Of a stretch of 29,838 bases of DNA, positions 8,225-14,689 are shown one piece after another. Origin of the DNA: UBA3792 sp045576895 (GTDB lineage Bacteria; Bacillota; Clostridia; Christensenellales; CAG-138); the NCBI GenBank assembly GCA_045576895.1, contig JAZNHI010000131.1:1-29838 (forward strand), read 5' to 3'. Both the position numbers and the translations under genes were made by a program. A model generated the notes under the pieces. That model was not told the origin of the DNA and ran no database searches. It saw only the letters and a list, made by a program, of their open reading frames with translations. Position 1 is the first letter of the stretch. Every line of letters begins with the position of its first letter.

Positions 8225-9061
8225 ATGGAAGAGAAACTGACTTGGGCAGAGAGACTGTCAAACGCGATCTCGGAGAAGTTCGGCGACGGCATCGGCGCGT
8301 TTGCAATGAAGCTCGTTGCGGGCTTGGCGATCCTGGTCGTCGGACTGCTGCTCGTGAAACTGTTGATTAAGGTCATCAAAAAGACCAAATGGTATCAGAA
8401 CCTCGCGTCCGAGGTGCAGACGGTTGCGGTCAGCGCTGTCAAGGTGCTCGGCTACGTGCTCGTCATTCTGCTCGCAGTAGCGACCGTCGGCGTACCGACC
8501 GCATCGATCATTGCGGTGCTCGGCTCCTGCGGTCTGGCGATCGGTCTTGCGCTGCAGGGCTCGCTTGCGAACTTTGCAGGCGGCATCATGCTGCTGGTGT
8601 TCCGTCCGTTCCATGTCGGCGACTTTATCAGCGACGGCGCGCATGAGGGCACGGTCCGCGAAGTCACGCTGTTCTATACGACGATCGACACGCTGGACAA
8701 TCTCCGCATCACGCTGCCGAACGGCGCGCTTGCCAACTCCGCGATCAAGAATCTCAACACGAATGAGCTCCGCCGTCTCGACATCGACCTCACGCTAAGC
8801 CCGGCGGCGGATCGCGACAAGGTGCAGGCGCTGATGCTCGAATGCGCAAAGGACAACGAGCTGGTGCTCGACGATCCCGCGCCCGAGACCTTCGTCACCG
8901 TAACGGAAGGCGGTCTCCCGACGTTCAAGCTCCGTGCATGGTTCAAGTCCGGCGACTACTGGTCTGTCTATTTTGCGCTGAACAATGCGGTGCAGGCAAA
9001 GCTGATCGAGAACAACATTCCGCTCGCGCATCAGCAGGTCGACATCCACACCGACAAATAA
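8225..9061 (+). CDS. mscS: Small-conductance mechanosensitive channel (MscS family)
   Basis: A protein of 278 residues, about the size of E. coli MscS. Membrane helices lie near 27-50, 70-90 and 95-130. The third is the pore helix, rich in Gly and Ala (GLAIGLALQGSLANFAGGIM), and runs into the conserved FRPFHVGDFI that starts the cytoplasmic beta domain. The C-terminal part is the vestibule domain. It opens on hypo-osmotic shock to release solutes and forms a heptamer in known members. ATG 8225 is preceded by AAGGAGG at ideal distance. Monocistronic, with its own promoter and terminator. Confidence 0.93.
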   Translation: MEEKLTWAERLSNAISEKFGDGIGAFAMKLVAGLAILVVGLLLVKLLIKVIKKTKWYQNLASEVQTVAVSAVKVLGYVLVILLAVATVGVPTASIIAVLGSCGLAIGLALQGSLANFAGGIMLLVFRPFHVGDFISDGAHEGTVREVTLFYTTIDTLDNLRITLPNGALANSAIKNLNTNELRRLDIDLTLSPAADRDKVQALMLECAKDNELVLDDPAPETFVTVTEGGLPTFKLRAWFKSGDYWSVYFALNNAVQAKLIENNIPLAHQQVDIHTDK

Positions 9062-9081
9062 ACAACCTTTTACGACAAACG

Positions 9082-9106
9082 GCGGGACCGGATCGGTCCC
9101 GCTTTT
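9082..9106 (+). terminator. Terminator after mscS
   Basis: GCGGGACCG (9082-9090), loop GAT, CGGTCCCGC (9094-9102), then four T. Confidence 0.85.
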
Positions 9107-9131
9107 CTTGTGAATCGCCCCGCAGGGCATG

Positions 9132-9161
9132 AAAAAGGACTTCCCGAAGGAAGTCCTTTTT
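9132..9161 (-). terminator. Bidirectional terminator, mainly for gdhA
   Basis: AAAAAGGACTTCC (9132-9144), loop CGAA, GGAAGTCCTTTTT (9149-9161). A and T runs on both sides let it work in both directions between convergent mscS and gdhA. Confidence 0.9.
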
Positions 9162-9187
9162 GATTGGGAGATTATCGGATTTCGGGA

Positions 9188-10537
9188 TCAGACGATGCCC
9201 TGTGCCAGCATGGCGTCCGCAACCTTCTTGAAGCCCGCGATGTTCGCGCCCGCAACCAGGTTGTAGCCGAGGCCGCACTCTTCCGCCGCTTCCATGGAAG
9301 CCTTGTGGATGTTGATCATGATGTTGTGGAGCTTCGTGTCAACTTCCTCTGCGCTCCAGGAGAGACGCTCGGAGTTCTGGCTCATTTCGAGACCGGAGAC
9401 GGAGACGCCGCCCGCGTTGACCGCCTTGGACGGAGCAACGATCATGTTCTTCTGACCCATGAGGAAGAACAGCGCGTCGTTGGTCGTCGGCATGTTCGCG
9501 ACTTCGATGTAGTACTTGATGCCGTTTGCTGCGATCTTCTCAGCGGAATCCATATGAACGTCGTTCTGCATTGCGCACGGCATGACGATGTCAACCTTGC
9601 GGCCGAACGGCTTCTCGCCCGGGAAGAACTCGACGCCGAACTTGTCCGCATAGTCCTGCACGCGGTTGCGGCGGGATGCGTTCATCTCGAGCATGTAGTT
9701 GATCTTCTCTTCGGTGACGACACCGTCCGGATCGTAGATGTAGCCGTCCGGGCCGGAGAGCGTGACGACCTTTGCGCCGAGCTCAGCCGCCTTCTTGGTG
9801 ACGCCCCATGCAACATTGCCGAAGCCGGAGAACGCGATGGTCTTGCCTTCGATCGTGTCGTTCTCATGCTTCAGAACTTCGCAGAGATAGTAGACCGCGC
9901 CGTAGCCGGTTGCTTCCGGACGAATGAGGGAACCGCCGAAGGAAAGGCCCTTGCCGGTGAGAACGCCGTTCTCATATGCGTTGCGGATGCGCTTATACTG
10001 ACCGAACAGATAGCCGATCTCGCGTGCGCCGACGCCCATGTCGCCTGCCGGAACGTCCACGTTCGGACCGATGTGACGATAGAGCTCGGTCATGAAGCTC
10101 TGGCAGAAACGCATGATTTCCGCATCGCTCTTGCCGGTCGGATCAAAGTCCGCGCCGCCCTTGCCGCCGCCCATCGGCAGCGAGGTCAGGCTGTTTTTGA
10201 AGGTCTGCTCGAAGCCGAGGAACTTCATGACGGACAGGTTGACGTTCTTGTTGAAACGGAGGCCGCCTTTGTACGGTCCGATTGCGCTGTTGAACTGTAC
10301 ACGGAAACCGCGGTTTACGCGGACTGCGCCAGAATCGTCCACCCACGGTACGCGGAACTCGATGACGCGCTCCGGCTCAACCATGCGCTCGAGAAGACCT
10401 GCCTTCTCATATTCGGGATGACGGGAAACGATGACTTCCAGAGATTTCAGAACTTCTTCAACGGTCTGAAGGAATTCCGGCTCGTTCTTATCGCGGCGTT
10501 CGACGTCCGCGAGGACACGTTCGATATAGCTGTTCAT
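9188..10537 (-). CDS. gdhA: Glutamate dehydrogenase, NADP-type
   Basis: A protein of 449 residues, the normal length for hexameric bacterial GdhA. It converts 2-oxoglutarate and ammonia to glutamate. Visible motifs are GPYKGGLRF (88-95), the catalytic lysine K126 in PMGGGKGGAD, the PAGDMGVGAREIGY block with D166, and the Rossmann loop FSGFGNVA (237-244). Start ATG 10537 is preceded by GGAGGA; the open frame runs further upstream, but that part crosses the promoter and is not protein-like. NADP specificity is inferred from overall similarity to the GdhA clade, not from a specific residue. Monocistronic. A perfect palindrome lies between promoter and start codon and may be an operator. Confidence 0.96.
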   Translation of the reverse strand: MNSYIERVLADVERRDKNEPEFLQTVEEVLKSLEVIVSRHPEYEKAGLLERMVEPERVIEFRVPWVDDSGAVRVNRGFRVQFNSAIGPYKGGLRFNKNVNLSVMKFLGFEQTFKNSLTSLPMGGGKGGADFDPTGKSDAEIMRFCQSFMTELYRHIGPNVDVPAGDMGVGAREIGYLFGQYKRIRNAYENGVLTGKGLSFGGSLIRPEATGYGAVYYLCEVLKHENDTIEGKTIAFSGFGNVAWGVTKKAAELGAKVVTLSGPDGYIYDPDGVVTEEKINYMLEMNASRRNRVQDYADKFGVEFFPGEKPFGRKVDIVMPCAMQNDVHMDSAEKIAANGIKYYIEVANMPTTNDALFFLMGQKNMIVAPSKAVNAGGVSVSGLEMSQNSERLSWSAEEVDTKLHNIMINIHKASMEAAEECGLGYNLVAGANIAGFKKVADAMLAQGIV

Positions 10538-10561
10538 AGCTCCTCCGATAATAGTGATTTT

Positions 10562-10576
10562 TTGGGAAATTCCCAA
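10562..10576. promoter_or_regulatory. Palindromic operator candidate in gdhA leader
   Basis: TTGGGAA-A-TTCCCAA is a perfect 15-base palindrome on the + strand. It lies just downstream of the gdhA -10 box, at about the transcription start, where a bound repressor would block initiation. The binding protein is unknown. Confidence 0.55.
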
Positions 10577-10583
10577 CAGATTT

Positions 10584-10611
10584 ATGATATCACTTTGCGC
10601 ATAAAAGTCAA
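10584..10611 (-). promoter_or_regulatory. Promoter of gdhA
   Basis: Read on the - strand: TTGACT (10606-10611), a 16-base spacer, TATCAT (10584-10589). Each hexamer has one mismatch to consensus. Confidence 0.7.
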
Positions 10612-10670
10612 CCGACGGACCCGCCGTTTTGCCCGCAAAAACAGAATATATTTTTCGGTATTCCGACGGA

Positions 10671-10702
10671 TAAAAAAGCATCCGCCCGCGAAGGAGCGGA
10701 TG
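10671..10702 (-). terminator. Terminator after SPOCS/LysM gene
   Basis: On the - strand CATCCGC pairs with GCGGATG (10696-10702 and 10679-10685) over a 10-base loop, followed by six T (10672-10677). Confidence 0.8.
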
Positions 10703-10715
10703 AGAGGTAAACGGT

Positions 10716-12185
10716 TCAGTTGGATCGGATCAGAAGCACCGGCGTACCCTCTTTGATCGGCTCCGAAAGCGTCGGATTGCAGGCTTTCACGCGTGCGGTC
10801 GGCACGCCGAAGCGCTTGCCCACGGAAAAGACCGTTTCATCCGGATCGGCAAACCACACGAGCATGCCGCAGTCCGTTTCGCACGGGGTTCCGGGTCCGA
10901 GCTCCGGGACATGATCGAACGCAATCGCGCGGTACCATTCCGCCTCGACCGATACCGTTGCGCCGAACGCGACGGTGCGTCCGCTTCCCGAAAGCGTCGC
11001 ATCGAACGCGCGGAACCGCACGATCGGCAGCGTGCCCTTCGCCTCCGTCTCGAACAGCAGCGGAAGCTCGGCGGTAAAGCTCTGCTTGATGCCGTCGTCG
11101 TCGCGATAGACGACCGTAACCGCCAGCACGCCCTCGAACACGCCCTTGCCGTCTTCGACCGCGGCGCGCGTGACCGCGGGACGCAGCGCCGCATACAGGG
11201 GCAGGTATGCATCCTTCATGTGCGAGGGGACCGGGATGCTTTCGTTGAGCTGCACGGTCTGGCTCCATGCGCCCTCGTAATTCTCCGCGTACGCGCGCCG
11301 CACGCCGCAGGAGAAATCGGACGCCGTGTCGTATGCGTCGGTCAGGATCCGCAGCGTTTCCGAGGTGCATCCGTACACGCCGATCGACAGCGCCGCGTCG
11401 ACCGTCGCCGTTCCCTCGTCTTCGATCGTGACCGACAGCGAGGTCAGCGTCGCCGAAGCGAACGCGTTCTCGCCCGGCTCGCAGGCAACGACGTCGGAAA
11501 ACGGGATCGCGTACTGTTCCCGCCGGATCCCGCCGTCCGCCGCACCGTACAGCACGCAGAGCCGAAGCTCACCCTGCGGCAGCATGCCCTCCGTGCTCTT
11601 GACAAGTCCGTTGACGAGCGGCGTCGCGCTTGCCTTGATCACGGTCATGCCGCGCGGCGCGTCGATCGATTCGCTCATCCGGAGGCTGTGCGCGCCGAGC
11701 AGCGTGCGTTTTTTCAGCGTAACCGCCGCCGTCTGCACCTCCGCGCCCCTTGCGTCGTCCAAGCCCGTGATGCAGTCGATCTGCGTCGGCTGAAACACCG
11801 CCGTGCGCAGCTGGACCGTCGCCTTCAGCCGCAGTCCCCCGTCCTCGCGTCGCAGGCTGCATGCCGGGATCTCCGCGCTCACACGCGCGTTCATGTCGGG
11901 CGTGACGCCCTCCATGCGGATCGTGTGCGAGAACTCCGCCGCCGCCTCGAAGGCATACGGCTGCCGGTCCGCGGATTCCACCGTGGGCTTCAGGGTCATG
12001 GTGCCGGTGACGACGATCGCGCCGTCGCGGCAGTTCACGTCCGTGATCGCCGCTTCGCTCTCCGCGGACAGCACCCGCTCGAGCGTCTTTCCCTGCGGCA
12101 GCGGGATCGCGCTCTCCATCTGTGCCTGCGCCGTCGTCTCCCCGAACAGGGTTTCCGTCAAAAGCGTCGTTTTTCGTATCTCCAT
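10716..12185 (-). CDS. SPOCS (DUF3794) and LysM domain protein, SipL-like
   Basis: A protein of 489 residues. The body holds repeated beta-rich SPOCS/DUF3794-type segments (for example EAAITDVNCRDGAIVVTGTM near the N-terminus and AVTVVYRDDDGIKQSFTAELP later). The last 40 or so residues are a LysM domain (ETVFSVGKRFGVPTARVKACNP ending in GTPVLLI). The layout equals SipL of Clostridioides difficile, which binds SpoIVA during spore coat assembly, so a role in endospore morphogenesis is likely; other DUF3794 proteins are less well known. There is no signal peptide. The open frame extends upstream past 12185, but ATG 12185 has AAAGGAG before it and the upstream part runs antisense into the divergent gene. 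Transcribed divergently from the ModE-like gene; no convincing promoter was found in the gap, so a sporulation sigma factor is possible. Confidence 0.82.
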   Translation of the reverse strand: MEIRKTTLLTETLFGETTAQAQMESAIPLPQGKTLERVLSAESEAAITDVNCRDGAIVVTGTMTLKPTVESADRQPYAFEAAAEFSHTIRMEGVTPDMNARVSAEIPACSLRREDGGLRLKATVQLRTAVFQPTQIDCITGLDDARGAEVQTAAVTLKKRTLLGAHSLRMSESIDAPRGMTVIKASATPLVNGLVKSTEGMLPQGELRLCVLYGAADGGIRREQYAIPFSDVVACEPGENAFASATLTSLSVTIEDEGTATVDAALSIGVYGCTSETLRILTDAYDTASDFSCGVRRAYAENYEGAWSQTVQLNESIPVPSHMKDAYLPLYAALRPAVTRAAVEDGKGVFEGVLAVTVVYRDDDGIKQSFTAELPLLFETEAKGTLPIVRFRAFDATLSGSGRTVAFGATVSVEAEWYRAIAFDHVPELGPGTPCETDCGMLVWFADPDETVFSVGKRFGVPTARVKACNPTLSEPIKEGTPVLLIRSN

Positions 12186-12241
12186 GTCGAACACTCCTTT
12201 TTCGTCTTCTCTGCAAAGATTATGCGGGATCGGAAAGAAAC

Positions 12242-12270
12242 TTGCGTTTTTCCTGCGTCTGCAGTATAAT
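12242..12270 (+). promoter_or_regulatory. Promoter of ModE-like gene and dapF
   Basis: TTGCGT (12242-12247), a 17-base spacer, perfect TATAAT (12265-12270). Confidence 0.75.
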
Positions 12271-12302
12271 GATATACGAAATAGTTTGCGCAGGAGGCAA
12301 GG

Positions 12303-12653
12303 ATGGCTGTGAAGCTTCGGTATACGCTGATGCTGCGCGTGTACGGCGAGGAGAAGATCTTCGGTCCGGGCATTGCGGAGCTTCTGGAGCGCGTGGAAGA
12401 AACGCATTCGCTCAGGAAGGCGACGATGGACATGGGCATGGCGTACTCGAAGGCATGGCGCATTGTAAAGACCGCCGAGAATGCGCTCGGCTTTCCGCTG
12501 CTCGATTCCGCCGTCGGCGGCAAAGGCGGCGGCGGCGCGTATCTCACGGAGCGCGGCAAGCGGTTTCTGACCGCGTACCGGAAGTTCGAATCGGTGGTGC
12601 ACGCCTACGCGGATGAGACTTTTGAAGAGATGTTCGGGGAGGATTCGGAATGA
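12303..12653 (+). CDS. ModE N-terminal-like winged-helix regulator
   Basis: A protein of 116 residues consisting of one winged helix-turn-helix of the ModE/LysR N-terminal type. The signature stretches are FGPGIAELLERVEETHSLRKA, GMAYSKAWRIVKTAE and the wing GGKGGGGAYLTERG. In ModE this domain binds DNA in front of molybdate genes, but the C-terminal molybdate-binding TOBE domains are absent, so it would need another signal or act constitutively. Short single-domain proteins of this kind are common in Clostridia. GGAGG precedes ATG 12303. Its TGA overlaps the ATG of dapF (ATGA), so the two are translationally coupled, which is unusual for this regulator family. No molybdate transport gene is in view. 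Confidence 0.88.
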   Translation: MAVKLRYTLMLRVYGEEKIFGPGIAELLERVEETHSLRKATMDMGMAYSKAWRIVKTAENALGFPLLDSAVGGKGGGGAYLTERGKRFLTAYRKFESVVHAYADETFEEMFGEDSE

Positions 12654-13480
12654 AGTTTTATAAGGTACACGGACTCGGAAACGACTTCGTGCTGTTCGAC
12701 GGCAGGGATCGCGATGATATCGACTGGACTGCGCTGACCGTGAAGGTCTGCGACCGCCATACCGGCGTCGGCGCAGACGGCACGCTGATCCTTTTGAACT
12801 CCGCGATCGCGGACGTGCGCATGCGCATCATCAACGCGGACGGCAGCGAAGCCGAAATGTGCGGCAACGGCATCCGCGCGTTCTCCCGCTACTGCTTTGA
12901 AAACGGCGTCGTGCACGGCACGGAGTTTACAGTTGAAACCGGCGCGGGCGTGATGAAGCCGCGCATCATTCTGAAAAACGGGCGCGTGAACGGCGTGCGC
13001 GTCGATATGGGCGAACCGCTTCTGGAATCCGTTGACGTTCCCGTGAACGTCGATGGGCGCGCGGTCGATCTGAGCCTCACAGAGGACGGACGCACGTTCT
13101 CCTGCACGGCGCTGCGCGTCGGCGTGCCGCATACGATCGTGTTCGTCGATCCGCTGGACGAATCCGACGTGCCGAAGTACGGTCCTTTGATCGAGCACGA
13201 TCCGCTGTTCCCCGAACGCACGAACGTCGATTTCGTGCAGGTGCTTGCGCCGGACCGCGTGAAGATGCGCACCTGGGAACGCGGCTGCGGCTGCACGCTT
13301 GCCTGCGGCACCGGCGCATGTTCGGCTGCCGTCGCCTGCGCGCTCAGGGAAAAGACCGGCAGGACCGTTGCGGTCGAGATCGCGCTCGGCACGCTGACGA
13401 TCGAATGGTCGGAAGCCGACAACCACGTTTACATGACCGGTCCCGCGGAGATCGTTTTCTCCGGGTTCTGGAACAGCTGA
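12650..13480 (+). CDS. dapF: Diaminopimelate epimerase
   Basis: A protein of 276 residues, normal for DapF. It interconverts LL- and meso-diaminopimelate without cofactor, the last step before meso-DAP enters peptidoglycan or lysine synthesis. The two catalytic cysteines are present: C71 in MCGNGIR and C219 in LACGTGACS. The N-terminal KFYKVHGLGNDFV, the GVGADG turn and the INADGSEAEMC block are all as expected. Translation is coupled to the upstream winged-helix gene by a four-base overlap, with GGGGAGGA before the ATG lying inside that gene. No other dap genes are nearby. A terminator follows. Confidence 0.97.
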   Translation: MKFYKVHGLGNDFVLFDGRDRDDIDWTALTVKVCDRHTGVGADGTLILLNSAIADVRMRIINADGSEAEMCGNGIRAFSRYCFENGVVHGTEFTVETGAGVMKPRIILKNGRVNGVRVDMGEPLLESVDVPVNVDGRAVDLSLTEDGRTFSCTALRVGVPHTIVFVDPLDESDVPKYGPLIEHDPLFPERTNVDFVQVLAPDRVKMRTWERGCGCTLACGTGACSAAVACALREKTGRTVAVEIALGTLTIEWSEADNHVYMTGPAEIVFSGFWNS

Positions 13481-13489
13481 ACGCCGTTT

Positions 13490-13512
13490 ACCCGCAGAAA
13501 TGCGGGTTTTTT
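13490..13512 (+). terminator. Terminator after dapF
   Basis: ACCCGCA (13490-13496), loop GAAA, TGCGGGT (13501-13507), then T-run. Confidence 0.93.
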
Positions 13513-13552
13513 GCAACCAAACGACATTGTTTGCGGTTTTATTGACAAAGGA

Positions 13553-13581
13553 TGTAACATTTTTCCATCCTGCATTGTCTA
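13553..13581 (+). promoter_or_regulatory. Possible ECF-sigma promoter of DUF4349 gene
   Basis: TGTAAC (13553-13558), 17 bases, then TGTCTA (13576-13581). This resembles Firmicutes extracytoplasmic-function promoters (TGAAAC or TGTAAC, then CGTC at about 16-17 bases). A housekeeping TTGACA at 13542 has no -10 at proper distance. The leader to the start codon is short and carries AAGGAGA. Confidence 0.45.
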
Positions 13582-13611
13582 TATAGTGAAAACAAGAAAA
13601 GGAGAACTGCC

Positions 13612-14607
13612 ATGAAAAAGATCATCCCGGTCGCGCTTGCGATCCTCCTGCTGCTCTGCACAGCCGTCGGCTGTGCTTCTTCCGCAAAGTCCGCCGCGTA
13701 TGAGAACAGCTATCAGATGTCCGAAACCGCCGACATGTACTACGCGGAGGCGGAGGCGCCCATGGATATGGATGCGCCCGCCGAAGCGAAGGCGGCTTAC
13801 GGCACGAACAACGCCCCGGCGCCCGCGTCGAATCCCTCTCAGGCGCTCAGCAACCGCAAGATCATCCGCAATGCCGACATGAGCATTGAGACGCTTGCGT
13901 TCGATGCGTTTCTGGAAAAACTGATCGCCTCCGTGGAGAGCTTCGGCGGCTATACGGAATCCAGCAGCATCGGCAACCGCGGATACCGCAACGGTCAGCA
14001 GCTGCGCAACGCGCACTACACGATCCGCGTGCCCGCAGACCGGCTTGACGATTTCCTGAGCGCCGTTTCCGAGCTCGGCAACGTCACGAGCATCAATACG
14101 GGGCTTCGGGACGTGACGACGAACTACGTGGATTCCGAAAAGCACCTTGAGTCCCTGCGCGTCGAGCAGCAGGCGCTGATGGAGATCCTTGCGAAGGCGA
14201 CGACCGTTGAGGACATCATCACCGTGCAGGACCGTCTGACCTACGTACGCTACGAGATCGAATCCTATGAAGCGATCCTCCGCACCTACGACGATCAGAT
14301 CGCGCTGTCCACCGTATCGCTTTCCGTCAACGAGGTCGAAAAGGAAACGCCGGTCGAGAAGGAAACCTTCGGACAGGAGGTCTCCCGCCGGTTCAAGGAA
14401 AGCCTGGAATCCGTCGGCGATTTCTTCCGCGACCTCGGCGCATGGCTGTTCGGCTCCGCACCCGAGATCATCGTGGTCCTCGTATTCCTCGGCGTCCATG
14501 TGCTGATCGTCATCCTGATCGTCAAGGGTATCAAACGCCGCGTCAGAAAGAACCGCGAGAAGGCGCAGAAAGCCCGGGAAGCGCAGAACAACACTCCGAA
14601 AGAATAA
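13612..14607 (+). CDS. DUF4349-family lipoprotein with C-terminal membrane helix
   Basis: A protein of 331 residues. It begins with a lipoprotein signal (KKIIPVALAILLLL) and lipobox AVGC with C21. A low-complexity linker rich in Ala, Pro and Met (about 30-80) leads to the DUF4349 domain (about 83-235: RKIIRNADMSIETLAFDAF and YTIRVPADRLDDFL), which includes a helical coiled-coil section around 185-225. A single membrane helix (about 283-304) and a short basic tail end it. DUF4349 proteins are envelope proteins of unknown function, often found near ECF sigma and anti-sigma genes. None is nearby here, but the promoter looks ECF-like. Single-gene unit. Confidence 0.88.
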   Translation: MKKIIPVALAILLLLCTAVGCASSAKSAAYENSYQMSETADMYYAEAEAPMDMDAPAEAKAAYGTNNAPAPASNPSQALSNRKIIRNADMSIETLAFDAFLEKLIASVESFGGYTESSSIGNRGYRNGQQLRNAHYTIRVPADRLDDFLSAVSELGNVTSINTGLRDVTTNYVDSEKHLESLRVEQQALMEILAKATTVEDIITVQDRLTYVRYEIESYEAILRTYDDQIALSTVSLSVNEVEKETPVEKETFGQEVSRRFKESLESVGDFFRDLGAWLFGSAPEIIVVLVFLGVHVLIVILIVKGIKRRVRKNREKAQKAREAQNNTPKE

Positions 14608-14640
14608 TCCCCATCCTCTGTCCTCCCCCTTACATACGAA

Positions 14641-14668
14641 GAAGCGACCCGGTTTCCCGGGTCGCTTC
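14641..14668. terminator. Shared hairpin between two convergent genes
   Basis: Perfect 12-bp stem GAAGCGACCCGG (14641-14652) with CCGGGTCGCTTC (14657-14668), loop TTTC. T-rich sequence follows only loosely on both sides, so it may act as a two-way terminator with modest efficiency. Confidence 0.65.
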
Positions 14669-14689
14669 GCTGTATTTTGATCGAATGGA

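Noticed and set aside
9164..10756. Long open frame on + across gdhA (530 codons)
   Set aside because: It is antisense to gdhA, has no protein-family sequence and reflects GC-rich codon usage on the opposite strand.
10911..12269. Long open frame on + across the SPOCS/LysM gene
   Set aside because: Arg/Asp/His-rich shadow without ribosome binding site; the - strand protein has clear domains.
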